Positions 13,502 to 21,298 of a stretch of 24,189 bases of DNA are shown piece after piece. The DNA lies in contig CAZWKI010000011.1 in the NCBI GenBank assembly GCA_964634645.1, positions 1 through 24,189 on the forward strand, read 5' to 3'. The position numbers and the translations under genes were made by a program. The DNA is from CAZWKI01 sp964634645. Its GTDB lineage: Bacteria > Patescibacteriota > Patescibacteriia > UBA1558 > S5-K13. The notes under the pieces are model-generated. The model did no database searches. It was not told where the DNA came from and saw only the letters and a program-made list of their open reading frames with translations. Numbering within the stretch: position 1 is the first letter of the stretch; the number at the start of each line of letters is the position of its first letter.

Positions 13502-16260
13502 AAAAAAAAGAAAAATTTATTATTATAGATGGAAATGCTCTGCTTCATAGGGCTTGGCACGCTTTGCCATCACTTAGTACAAAAGATGGAATTCTTATAA
13601 ATGCAGCTTATGGATTTACTTCTATACTTCTTAAAATTATAAATGAGCAAAGTCCAGATTATTTGTGTTCTACATTTGATATGAGGGCGAAAACCTTTAG
13701 ACATGAAAAATTTGAAGCTTACAAAGCCCAGAGAATAAAACAACCAGATGAATTGTACAATCAAATCCCCATTATAAAAGAAGTCTTGAATGCCTTTGAT
13801 ATTCCAATTTATGAAAAAAGTGGTTTTGAGGCAGATGATGTTATCGGAACAATTATAGAAAAATTAAAAGATAAAAAACAAATAGAAACATTTATTCTTA
13901 CGGGAGACTTAGATACTTTACAGCTGGTAAATGAAAACGTAAAAATATTTACTTTTAAAAAAGGAATAAATGATGCAGTGATTTATAATATAGAAGCTGT
14001 TTTAGAAAGATTTGATCTTCGACCAGATCAGATGATTGATTACAAGGCTCTTCGTGGTGATCCATCAGACAATATTCCAGGAGTTTCTGGAATAGGTGAG
14101 AAGACTGCAAGCGTTCTTATAAAAAAATTTGATAGTTTGGATAATATGTATAAAACACTAAATAAGTCTGATTTAAAAGAAAATTTAAAGCAAAAATTAT
14201 TAGACGAGAAAGAAGTGGCATATTTGAGCAAAGAACTTTCTATAATAAAAAAAGATGTAGATATTGATTTTGATCTTAAAAAGAATAAATGGGATTATTT
14301 TGAACAAAAATTAGCAGAAAAGAATGTTTATGATATTTTTCAGAAATATGAATTTAGAAGTCTTATTTCAAAGATTCCAAGAAAAGAATTCAAAAAACAA
14401 ACAAATCTTTTGAGTGTTGAAGAGTTTGAGCACAAAGAGAATGCACAAAATTATAAATTAATAAACAAAGTTTCAGATTTTAATATTTTTTATAAAGAAC
14501 TTTTGAACCATGAAGAAATTTGTATAGACACAGAAACAACGTCATTAAATGTGTTTGAATCAAAATTGCTTGGAATTAGCTTTTGTTTTAAAGAGGGTTT
14601 TGCTTATTATGTAGTTGCAAAGAAAGAGTTTTTGGATAAATTAAAGCCAATTCTGAAAAAAGCAAAAATTATAGGGCATAATATAAAATATGACTACAAG
14701 GTATTGCGACTAATTGGTTTTGAATTTAATAATATTTATTTTGACACACTTGTTGGAGCATATTTATTGTCTCAGACAGAGAGAAGTTTGAAACTTGATG
14801 ATTTGGCTTTTTCAGAACTTGGATATCGTATGCAGCCAATTGAGGAACTTATTGGCAAAAAAGGAAAAAATCAATTATCTATGGAAGATATAGATGTTTC
14901 AAAAATTTCATATTATTCCTGTGAAGATGCCGATTATACATTTAGATTATATAAAAAATTTCACAAAGAATTAATAAACGAGAAATTACACGATTTATTT
15001 GAAAAAATTGAAATGCCTCTTTTAAAAATTTTGTCAGAAATGGAGCTTGATGGAATTGAAATAGATATAAAGTTTTTGAATGAATTTGGAAAAAAATTAA
15101 ACAAAAAAATAAAAGAACTAACAAAAAAAATATATACGTGCTGTGGTGCAGAGTTTAATATAAATTCACCCCTACAACTAAAAGAAATACTCTTTGATAA
15201 ATTAGAAATTTCTACAAAAGGTCTTAAAAAGGGAAAGACAGGAATTTCCACAGCAGCCCAAGAGCTTATAAAAATGAAAGGACTTCACCCAGTAATAGAC
15301 TTAATAATAGAATACAGAGAATTTTCGAAATTACAATCAACATATGTTGATTCGCTTATAAAACAAGTTGATAAGAAAAGTAGAATACACACAAGTTTTA
15401 ATCAGGCGGTAACTTCTACTGGAAGACTTTCTTCGTCAGATCCTAATTTACAGAATATTCCAATAAAAACAGAGCTTGGAAGAGAAATCAGAAAATCTTT
15501 TGTGGCAAAAAGAGGTTTTCGACTTATTTCAGCAGATTATTCTCAAATTGAATTGCGCGTAGTCGCGTCTTTGGCAAATGATGAAAAAATGATAAAATCT
15601 TTTAAGTGTGATGAAGATATTCATGCCAGAACAGCAGCAGAAATATTTAATAAAAACATTAATAACGTTAGTAAATCAGAAAGAAGAAAGGCAAAAGAAT
15701 GCGGAATTACTGACAAAATTTTAATGAGATGNNNNNNNNNNGCAAAAGAGGTAAATTTTGGTGTTATATATGGACTTGGTGCTCGAGGACTTGCTCAGAG
15801 AACGGAAATGAATTTTCAAGAAGCAAAAGAATTTATTGAAAAATATTTTTCCCTTTATAAAAACATAAAGAAATATCTTGATAAAATAAAAGATTTTGCC
15901 CATAAAAATTTTTATGTTCAAACTCTTTTTGGAAGACGAAGATATATAGCAGAGATAAATTCTAAAGTACAGATGATAAGAGCTTCTGCAGAGCGAGTTG
16001 CAGTAAATATGCCTATCCAAGGAACGGCAGCTGATCTTATGAAAATGGCAATGATAAAAATTTCACGCGAGTTGCCAAAAATCTCAAAAGAATCTAAAAT
16101 GCTTTTACAGGTACATGACGAAGTTGTACTCGAAGTTCCTGTCTCTGATGTAGAAATAACCTCAAAAAAATTAAAGGAAATAATGGAAAACATATTTACG
16201 CTCAAAGTTCCAATTAGGGTAAGTGTAAGCAATGCAAAAAATTGGGCAGAGTGTAAGTAG
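13495..16260 (+). CDS. polA: DNA polymerase I, interrupted by an assembly gap in motif B
   Basis: Repair and Okazaki-fragment polymerase with all three domains. The 5'-3' nuclease covers residues 1 to about 265 (FIIIDGNALLHRAW, GDPSDNIPGVSGIGEKTA). The 3'-5' proofreading domain (about 320-490) looks active: IDTETTS, GHNIKYD and YYSCEDADYT keep the DEDDy residues. The polymerase domain has motif A ADYSQIELR (D near 681), motif B KEVNFGVIYG and motif C QVHDEVVLE. Motif B is abnormal. SERRKAKE is followed by CGITDKILMR, ten Ns, and then AKEVNFG again, so the O-helix is split by at least 14 extra residues. Without the insertion the protein would have normal length. The frame stays open across the Ns. 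Upstream it overlaps the membrane gene; holA follows 44 bp later. Confidence 0.93.
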   Translation: MVEKKEKFIIIDGNALLHRAWHALPSLSTKDGILINAAYGFTSILLKIINEQSPDYLCSTFDMRAKTFRHEKFEAYKAQRIKQPDELYNQIPIIKEVLNAFDIPIYEKSGFEADDVIGTIIEKLKDKKQIETFILTGDLDTLQLVNENVKIFTFKKGINDAVIYNIEAVLERFDLRPDQMIDYKALRGDPSDNIPGVSGIGEKTASVLIKKFDSLDNMYKTLNKSDLKENLKQKLLDEKEVAYLSKELSIIKKDVDIDFDLKKNKWDYFEQKLAEKNVYDIFQKYEFRSLISKIPRKEFKKQTNLLSVEEFEHKENAQNYKLINKVSDFNIFYKELLNHEEICIDTETTSLNVFESKLLGISFCFKEGFAYYVVAKKEFLDKLKPILKKAKIIGHNIKYDYKVLRLIGFEFNNIYFDTLVGAYLLSQTERSLKLDDLAFSELGYRMQPIEELIGKKGKNQLSMEDIDVSKISYYSCEDADYTFRLYKKFHKELINEKLHDLFEKIEMPLLKILSEMELDGIEIDIKFLNEFGKKLNKKIKELTKKIYTCCGAEFNINSPLQLKEILFDKLEISTKGLKKGKTGISTAAQELIKMKGLHPVIDLIIEYREFSKLQSTYVDSLIKQVDKKSRIHTSFNQAVTSTGRLSSSDPNLQNIPIKTELGREIRKSFVAKRGFRLISADYSQIELRVVASLANDEKMIKSFKCDEDIHARTAAEIFNKNINNVSKSERRKAKECGITDKILMRXXXXAKEVNFGVIYGLGARGLAQRTEMNFQEAKEFIEKYFSLYKNIKKYLDKIKDFAHKNFYVQTLFGRRRYIAEINSKVQMIRASAERVAVNMPIQGTAADLMKMAMIKISRELPKISKESKMLLQVHDEVVLEVPVSDVEITSKKLKEIMENIFTLKVPIRVSVSNAKNWAECK
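15732..15741. other. Assembly gap (10 N) inside polA
   Basis: Ten Ns inside the polymerase O-helix. The 8-mer GCAAAAGA occurs at the end of homology on the left (before 15699) and again directly after the gap (15742-15749). Confidence 0.95.
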
Positions 16261-16304
16261 TGTTTAGAGTTTAGTTGTTAGGGTTTAGTATTTAGGATAA
16301 AAAT

Positions 16305-17282
16305 ATGATTTTCTTTTTTTACGGTGAAGATAATTATAGCTCAAACGAAAAATTAAAACAGATAAAAGAAAAATTTATTCGTGATGTTGACGTATCTGGA
16401 TATAATATTGTAATTCTAGATGAAAAATTAAATATAGAAAAATTATCAAAAGAACTTTCTCAGGGCGGATTTTTGGTTTCAAAAAAGCTTGTTATTATAA
16501 AAAATTTATTACAAGGTCAAATCTCAAAAGATTTAGCGAGTTTTGTAATTGATTATTTACAAAAATCAGAAAATAAAAATGATGATTCAAACATAATAGT
16601 TTTTTATGAAAATCAAGATTTAAATTCTAAAAAAAGTCCTTTGACAGGAGAGAAGTTAAGAATTTTTAATAAATTGCATTCTTTGAAATACAGTCAGGAA
16701 TTTAAAAAAATGAATAATAAAGAGCTTGTGAAATGGATTCAAGGTAAATTTAAGGAAGATGGTAAATCAATAGATATGAAACTATCAGATATTTTGATTG
16801 CAAAATCAGGTAGTGATTTGTGGACTCTTGAAAATGAAATAAACAAAATTTCCAACTATAATCAAGAAGAAAAAATAAATGAAAAGAGCATTCATGAACT
16901 GGCCTCTTCATTTATAAATGACGATATTTTTCTTTTTTGTGAAAAAATATCAGAAAAGAAAAAAAGCGAAGCTCTTAGGTTGTTGAATGATCAAATTAGA
17001 TTGGGAGTTAATCCTATTTATATATTATCAATGATAACAAGGCAGTTTAAAATATTACTACAAATAAAATCAGCCATAGAAAACAAAATTTCAATAAATA
17101 ATTTACCGAAATATTTGTCAATTCATCAATATGTTATAAAAAAGAGCATGCCCATTGCAACTCAATACTCTATACAAGAGCTAAAAACAATTTATAAAAA
17201 ACTATTGAAGCTTGATGAAGGATTAAAGTCTTCAAAATTAGATCAAGCAGTGCTTATAAGCTTGTTTGCTTTAGACGTCTAA
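16305..17282 (+). CDS. holA: DNA polymerase III subunit delta
   Basis: This 325-aa protein opens a sliding clamp as part of the clamp loader. The N-terminus MIFFFYGEDNYSSNEKLKQI is the family's usual start, and SQGGFLVSKKLVIIKNLL follows around residue 47. The later region DLWTLENEINKISNY and the C-terminal helical collar (IYILSMITRQFKILLQIKSA, then SSKLDQAVLISLFAL) are typical. Length is normal (about 320-340). The start is the ATG at 16305, with a weak AGGA 7 nt upstream. Between polA and holA lies a short tract of TTAG-type repeats. The stop codon overlaps the convergent minus-strand gene by 4 bp. Confidence 0.9.
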   Translation: MIFFFYGEDNYSSNEKLKQIKEKFIRDVDVSGYNIVILDEKLNIEKLSKELSQGGFLVSKKLVIIKNLLQGQISKDLASFVIDYLQKSENKNDDSNIIVFYENQDLNSKKSPLTGEKLRIFNKLHSLKYSQEFKKMNNKELVKWIQGKFKEDGKSIDMKLSDILIAKSGSDLWTLENEINKISNYNQEEKINEKSIHELASSFINDDIFLFCEKISEKKKSEALRLLNDQIRLGVNPIYILSMITRQFKILLQIKSAIENKISINNLPKYLSIHQYVIKKSMPIATQYSIQELKTIYKKLLKLDEGLKSSKLDQAVLISLFALDV

Positions 17283-17941
17283 GTATTATAAGTATTTTTT
17301 GGATTTATAAATTTGTTATATATGATATCAAAGGCATATTTAATGTCTTTTGTTTCTAAGTAGAGTATTATCTCTGTTTCTGTTGAGTTTAATTCAATTA
17401 TATTTAAGTTTTGAAGAGCAATTTGTTGCAATATAAGATATAGAAGTCCTGGAATTTTCATGTATTTTTCATTGAATTTTATACAAATTGAACTTATTTT
17501 TTCTTTTGAGTATTTTGGCTTTTCATGAAGCTCACTCTTTATTTTACTCAAAAAACGATTTTCGAAAATTATAGTAATTTCATTTGAGCCCTCGGTAATA
17601 GTCATAAAACCCTTTTCATTCAAAACCCCAGCATAAAGCCTATTTATTTTTTGATGGGTATCTTTTGTATTATAAAAAGTCATTGTGCATAAATCAGAGT
17701 GAATTATCATGTTTTCAATTTTGAATTCAGAGTCCTTTATCTTTCTTTTTGTTTCACTTTGAATACGAGACAATGACATTAAGATTGCATTTTCTGTAAC
17801 TCTTTTTTTTGTTTTTGCTTCAATATGTGGTTTTATGAATTTTGCAACTTTAGTAAGATTTAATAGTTTGTAATAAATACCAAAGTTAAAGAAAGAATTA
17901 TTTTCAATAAGCTCTTTTATTGAATCTTTTATTTTTAACAT
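17279..17941 (-). CDS. Winged-helix/ACT-like putative regulator
   Basis: This 220-aa protein is not tied to a named family with certainty. The first 75 residues (NLTKVAKFIKPHIEAKTKKRV, then ENAILMSLSRIQSETKRK) look like a helix-turn-helix or winged-helix fold. Two alpha/beta modules follow. The last (about residues 143-210, ISSICIKFN...PGLLYLILQQIALQNLNIIELNS...TEIILYLE) has the beta-alpha-beta-beta-alpha order and PG turn of ACT domains, as in aspartate-kinase and amino-acid regulators. A ligand-responsive regulator is a fair inference. An 18-bp palindrome sits 2 bp upstream of the ATG at 17941, overlapping the expected transcription start, which fits autoregulation. It is convergent with holA (4-bp overlap) and divergent from the 18060 gene. 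Confidence 0.7.
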   Translation of the reverse strand: MLKIKDSIKELIENNSFFNFGIYYKLLNLTKVAKFIKPHIEAKTKKRVTENAILMSLSRIQSETKRKIKDSEFKIENMIIHSDLCTMTFYNTKDTHQKINRLYAGVLNEKGFMTITEGSNEITIIFENRFLSKIKSELHEKPKYSKEKISSICIKFNEKYMKIPGLLYLILQQIALQNLNIIELNSTETEIILYLETKDIKYAFDIIYNKFINPKNTYNT

Positions 17942-17942
17942 A

Positions 17943-17967
17943 TTGTTATATTTATAACAAAATTATA
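17943..17967 (-). promoter_or_regulatory. Promoter -10 and 18-bp palindromic operator candidate
   Basis: TTGTTATA, TT, TATAACAA (17943-17960) is a perfect 8-bp inverted repeat ending 2 bp from the start codon of the minus-strand gene. A minus-strand TATAAT lies next to it at 17967-17962. A protein bound here would cover the transcription start. Confidence 0.5.
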
Positions 17968-17992
17968 TATAATTATTATAAATATATATTAA

Positions 17993-18020
17993 TTTAGAGA
18001 ATTTGTAAATATGATATAAA
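17993..18020 (+). promoter_or_regulatory. Promoter of the 18060-18254 gene
   Basis: TTTAGA (17993-17998), 16 bp, extended -10 TGATATAAA (18012-18020). The leader would be about 33 nt. The -35 is weak. Confidence 0.4.
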
Positions 18021-18059
18021 ATCTTTTTAGAAATACAAGATTTTTAAAAGGAGGAAATT

Positions 18060-18254
18060 ATGCCAAAATCTTTGATTGAAATTGAAAGTGACCTTTCTCT
18101 TATGAAAGGACAAAGCAATGACGTTATTGGTATTTATATCGAGAATTTGGGTAAAGACAAAAAGCTTGGCTTACGGGTTCTTGAGAAAATAATTCCAGAA
18201 GCATATAGGAAATTTACAAGGCCATGTAAGTGCAAAACAGAATTTGTGAAATAA
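18060..18254 (+). CDS. Small protein of unknown function with strong ribosome-binding site
   Basis: This 64-aa protein is not recognised. The N-terminal half is acidic and likely helical (SLIEIESDLSLM). The middle reads VIGIYIENLGKDKKLG, and the C-terminal half is basic with a CKC pair (RPCKCKTEFVK). No signal peptide or membrane segment. The start is firm: AAAAGGAGGAAATT leads directly into the ATG. It is less AT-rich than holA and the ACT-like gene around it. It is a single-gene unit with its own promoter, closed 8 nt after the stop by a strong hairpin. Confidence 0.75.
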   Translation: MPKSLIEIESDLSLMKGQSNDVIGIYIENLGKDKKLGLRVLEKIIPEAYRKFTRPCKCKTEFVK

Positions 18255-18262
18255 TAAAAACA

Positions 18263-18293
18263 AAAAACCCAGCGATTATATCTCTGGGTTTTT
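18263..18293. terminator. Bidirectional terminator between the 64-aa gene and rpsT
   Basis: AAAAACCCAG (18263-18272) pairs with CTGGGTTTTT (18284-18293). A/T-rich flanks on both sides allow it to work for the plus-strand small gene and for rpsT on the minus strand, which ends 12 bp away. Confidence 0.85.
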
Positions 18294-18304
18294 CTATTTT
18301 GCTT

Positions 18305-18559
18305 TTAGACTTTTTTGTTTAACTTTTTTGCAATTCTGGACTTTATTCTTGCGGCCTTTTTCTTGTTGAATGGATTTCCTGTTTTTGCTGATTTATCTAT
18401 AAGTTTTTGAGCTTTTTTGTATAAATCTTTTTCTTTTCCTTTTTCTACATATTCTACTTCTTTTTTGATGTCATGTAATCTTCTTTTAATTTGCTTGTTT
18501 CTTGCTGTTTTTCTTGTTCTTTTTCTAAGCTCTTTTATAGCTGATTTTTTTTGAGGCAT
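18305..18559 (-). CDS. rpsT: 30S ribosomal protein bS20
   Basis: This 84-aa very basic protein is a primary 16S rRNA binder of the small subunit. The N-terminal pattern MPQKKSAIKELRKRTRKTAR and RNKQIKRRLHDIKKEV matches bS20. The C-terminal DKSAKTGNPFNKKKAARIKS with RIAKKL is the family's most conserved part. Length is normal. The start at 18559 gives the usual short N-terminus. The upstream sequence has no Shine-Dalgarno site; TTGAAA with TAAATT 16 bp later on the minus strand is a possible promoter. The position near holA is common in bacteria. Confidence 0.95.
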   Translation of the reverse strand: MPQKKSAIKELRKRTRKTARNKQIKRRLHDIKKEVEYVEKGKEKDLYKKAQKLIDKSAKTGNPFNKKKAARIKSRIAKKLNKKV

Positions 18560-18663
18560 ATAGTTTATTTGCTATTTACTATTTTTAATTTAGTAATTGA
18601 TTTATTATTTTCAATTTTCAATTGGAAATAGTGGTTAATTTTTTAATTGAGTTTTTTCAGTCA

Positions 18664-18706
18664 TGGGCTGATCCCTGCCTACCGAACAGGCAGGCGCCTT
18701 TGGCGG
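18664..18706. repeat. GC-rich double hairpin, interspersed-repeat candidate
   Basis: In an AT-rich spacer between rpsT and truB, CCTGCCT (18674-18680) pairs with AGGCAGG (18688-18694). It is followed at once by CGCC, TTT, GGCG (18695-18705). The block is over 60% GC against under 25% on either side. It is not followed by a T-run, so it is not a classic terminator. It looks like a REP-type element. Confidence 0.55.
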
Positions 18707-18771
18707 AAAATTTGAGCGTTTATTTAGAGTGATGTTAATTTAGCACAAAAATGAATATATTTCAAGGGTTG

Positions 18772-19530
18772 TTAGGCATCGTTTTTTATCTTGTCCAATA
18801 CATAAGAAACGCCGAATTTCTTTTTTAATAGAATTTTTTCACTGATATCTTTTTGTTTAATAGAGTTTTTTAGAGTAAAATTGCCTATTTTTGTTCTTTG
18901 TAGTGTTTTTATCATTGCCCCTATTTTTAAACTTTCGCCCAAATCATTTGCAATTGATCTTATATAAGTTCCACGCGAGCAATTTATTTCTAATTTTAAA
19001 ATTGGATATTTGTATTTTAGAATTTTTATATTTTTAACTTCAATTTTTACGGGATTTATTTTTACCTCTTCATTGTTTCGTGCATATTTATATAATCTTT
19101 CGCCATTTATTTTTTTTGCACTAAATATTGGAGGCGTTTGTAAAACATTGCCAATAAGTTTTTCATTTATTAATTTTTGAATTTCTTTTTTGCTTGGTTT
19201 TTTATAAATATTGTTTATTTTTATTTTTCCTAAGCCGTCGTAAGTATCAGATGTTTTTCCAAGCTCAATACTCGCAATATAAGTTTTGTCTAGAAAATGA
19301 AAAGTATCAAGAAATTTTGTGGCATTTGAAGTTCCTATTATCATAAGACCTGATGCAAGAGGATCAAGAGTTCCTGAAAAACCCACTTTTTTTATCCCAA
19401 TTATTTTTCTAATCATATATATTATTGAAAAAGAAGGCCTCAGAGATTCTTTGTTTATAAAATAAAAATTGGCATTTTCATCGCTACTTATTTTTTCTAT
19501 TAATTTTTTGTTGTCTATTGGATTTTCCAT
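18772..19530 (-). CDS. truB: tRNA pseudouridine(55) synthase
   Basis: This 252-aa enzyme makes pseudouridine 55 in the tRNA T-loop. The catalytic motif VGFSGTLDPLASGLM holds the nucleophile Asp (about residue 57). The following KTYIASIELGKTSDTYDGLG and TPPIFSAKKINGERLYKYAR, and the later CSRGTYIRSIANDLGE, are all family signatures. It is shorter than the E. coli form because the C-terminal PUA-like domain is reduced or absent. The N-terminus NFYFINKESLRPSFSIIY departs from the usual DKPxGxTS but aligns. Its transcription direction matches rpsT, but about 210 bp with a GC-rich hairpin separates them. Confidence 0.93.
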   Translation of the reverse strand: MENPIDNKKLIEKISSDENANFYFINKESLRPSFSIIYMIRKIIGIKKVGFSGTLDPLASGLMIIGTSNATKFLDTFHFLDKTYIASIELGKTSDTYDGLGKIKINNIYKKPSKKEIQKLINEKLIGNVLQTPPIFSAKKINGERLYKYARNNEEVKINPVKIEVKNIKILKYKYPILKLEINCSRGTYIRSIANDLGESLKIGAMIKTLQRTKIGNFTLKNSIKQKDISEKILLKKKFGVSYVLDKIKNDA

Positions 19531-19574
19531 GTATTTAGCTTAGCAAAATAAGAACATTTAGTAAATTTTTAACA

Positions 19575-19603
19575 TTGATTAAGGGCTTTTTATAAGGTAT
19601 TAT
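19575..19603 (+). promoter_or_regulatory. Promoter of the ruvA-femAB-murE unit
   Basis: TTGATT (19575-19580), 17 bp, TATTAT (19598-19603). Transcription from about 19610 gives a leader of about 100 nt made almost wholly of short repeats. Confidence 0.5.
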
Positions 19604-19610
19604 TATATTA

Positions 19611-19703
19611 GTAAGATTAGTGAGATTAGTAGGATTAGGGTTTTGATATTTCCTTAATTTTCTAATCCTACTAATTTTCTAATCCTATTAATTTTCTAAT
19701 CCT
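19611..19703 (+). repeat. Short tandem repeats forming a hairpin in the ruvA leader
   Basis: Three 9-bp units GTAAGATTA, GTGAGATTA, GTAGGATTA (19611-19637) are followed by three copies of TAATTTTCTAATCCT at 17-bp period (19655, 19672, 19689). The two arrays are inversely related: ATTAGTAGGATTAG (19625-19638) is a perfect complement of CTAATCCTACTAAT (19662-19675). Confidence 0.7.
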
Positions 19704-19712
19704 TCCAATCCC

Positions 19713-20291
19713 ATGATTGCATATTTAAAAGGACAAATTATAAAGAAAACAGACAAAGATATAATACTACTGGTCAACAATATTGGTTATCAGATTTTCT
19801 TACCAGAAAAGTTTTTATCAGAAATAAGTCATGACAATGATTTAGAGCTTTTTGTTTATCACAAGCAAAGAGAAGACGCACAGGAATTGTATGGATTTAA
19901 GACATTTGAAGAAAGGGAATTTTTTACACAACTTTTATCTGTATCGGGTGTTGGTCCAAAATCTGCAATAAGTATTTTATCAATTGCTGGTGTAAGTGAT
20001 CTGATAAGTGCAATTGTATCTCAAAACGCAGAAATGTTTAGAAAAGTATCTGGTATTGGCTCAAAAACAGCGGAGCGAATTGTAATAGATTTGAAAAGTA
20101 AATTTGGTTCAGCTGGCTACTTATCAGACAATAATTTAAACATAGAAAACAAGGATCTAGAAGTTTTTGAGGCACTTATTGCGCTTGGTTTTTCTGATAA
20201 TGAAATAAGAAATATCTACAATCATATTCCAAAAGATCTAGAAAAAAGTTCTGAAAAAATAAAATACGCTCTAAAACTATTAAAAAAGTAA
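19713..20291 (+). CDS. ruvA: Holliday junction DNA helicase subunit RuvA
   Basis: This 192-aa protein is the tetrameric junction-binding subunit that docks RuvB for branch migration. The N-terminal OB-fold is MIAYLKGQIIKKTDKDIILL with NNIGYQIFLP. HKQREDAQELYGFKTFEERE is a family hallmark. The tandem helix-hairpin-helix region reads LLSVSGVGPKSAISIL and FRKVSGIGSKTAERIVIDLK. The C-terminal domain that contacts RuvB (about 145-192: LEVFEALIALGFSDNEI) is present. Length is normal. The start follows an unusual repeat-rich leader with no Shine-Dalgarno site. The stop is immediately followed by the next ATG. Confidence 0.96.
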   Translation: MIAYLKGQIIKKTDKDIILLVNNIGYQIFLPEKFLSEISHDNDLELFVYHKQREDAQELYGFKTFEEREFFTQLLSVSGVGPKSAISILSIAGVSDLISAIVSQNAEMFRKVSGIGSKTAERIVIDLKSKFGSAGYLSDNNLNIENKDLEVFEALIALGFSDNEIRNIYNHIPKDLEKSSEKIKYALKLLKK

Positions 20292-21287
20292 ATGATTAGA
20301 GAAATTTCAAATCAAGAATTAGACAATTTTTTGTCTCAGCAAAGATTTTCACAGTTTTTGCAGAGTTCTTCTTGGAATAATTTTCAAAGAAGTCTGGGCA
20401 ATAATGTTTGGCAAATTGGACTTTTTGACGACGATCAAATAAATTGTAAATTATTGGGAGTAGCTTCAATAGTGGAGAAAAAGATGCCCATGGGTTTCAG
20501 TTTTTTGTATTGTGCAAGAGGACCAATTTTAAGAGATGAAATAAGTGAAGAATTAAAAAATAAATACTTAAAAGTTCTTTTGAAGTCAGTAAGAGACATT
20601 TCAATTAAAACAAAAAAATACAGAGAAATATTTTTTAGATTTGAGCCAAATTTTATATTTGATAATTTAGAAAATATAAAAAAAACAAAAGATTATCAGC
20701 CCAGCCAAACATTAATATTAGATCTAAAAAAATCAGAAGAAGAGATTCTTTTTAGTATGCACCAAAAAACAAGATATAATATAAGATTAGCAGAGAAAAA
20801 AGGAGTTAAGGTAGAAATATCAGAAAACAAAGAAGACATAAAATATTTTTTGGATTTAATAAATGAAACCTCAACAAGAGATAAATTTAAGGCACATTCA
20901 AATGAATATTATTCAAAAATGTTAGAATCAAGAGCTGGGAATTCATCCCTTTGGTTTGCAAAATATAATAATAAAATAGTTGCAGCAAATATTGTAATGT
21001 CATTTGGAGACACTGTTACATATACTCATGGGGCATCTTCTAATGAATTTAGAAATATTATGGCACCACATTTACTTCAATGGGAGCAGATAAAATGGGC
21101 CAAGAAAAATGCATATGAAATTTATGATTTTTGGGGAATATCGCAAAGTAAGAAAAGTGCTTGGGCGGGATTTACAAGATTTAAAAATGGATTCAATGGA
21201 AATATTGAAAATTTTTCGGGAACATTTGATTTAATTTATTCAGATGTTTTATATAAGATTTATAAGCTATACAAAAAATTTATTTAG
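20292..21287 (+). CDS. FemA/FemB-family peptidyltransferase
   Basis: This 331-aa protein has the twin GNAT-like fold of Fem enzymes, which attach amino acids from aminoacyl-tRNA to the peptidoglycan stem peptide. In order: FLQSSSWNNFQRSLGNNVWQ (first module start), FSFLYCARGPILR, TLILDLKKSEEEILFSMHQK followed by TRYNIRLAEKKGV (the usual K.R.NI..A.KKGV element), then FAKYNNKIVAANIVMSFGDT, YTHGASSNEFRNIMAPHLLQ and YDFWGIS. Both modules are complete, and length is normal for FemX-type proteins. It starts at the base after the ruvA stop and ends just before the murE-like gene, so a shared cell-wall transcript is likely. The amino acid added cannot be told. Confidence 0.9.
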   Translation: MIREISNQELDNFLSQQRFSQFLQSSSWNNFQRSLGNNVWQIGLFDDDQINCKLLGVASIVEKKMPMGFSFLYCARGPILRDEISEELKNKYLKVLLKSVRDISIKTKKYREIFFRFEPNFIFDNLENIKKTKDYQPSQTLILDLKKSEEEILFSMHQKTRYNIRLAEKKGVKVEISENKEDIKYFLDLINETSTRDKFKAHSNEYYSKMLESRAGNSSLWFAKYNNKIVAANIVMSFGDTVTYTHGASSNEFRNIMAPHLLQWEQIKWAKKNAYEIYDFWGISQSKKSAWAGFTRFKNGFNGNIENFSGTFDLIYSDVLYKIYKLYKKFI

Positions 21288-21298
21288 AATTGATAATT

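Noticed and set aside
15699..15731. Intein reading of the polA insert (begins with Cys after KAKE, CGITDKILMR loosely like intein block A)
   Set aside because: The Gly-Asp-Thr core is not matched and the residue after the joint would be Val. Kept only as one option under the polA finding.
18018..18045. AAAATCTT/AAGATTTT hairpin just before the ribosome-binding site of the 18060 gene, seemingly like the 11571 terminator arrangement
   Set aside because: The predicted transcription start falls inside the left arm, so most of it would not be in the mRNA. The stem is A/T only and weak.
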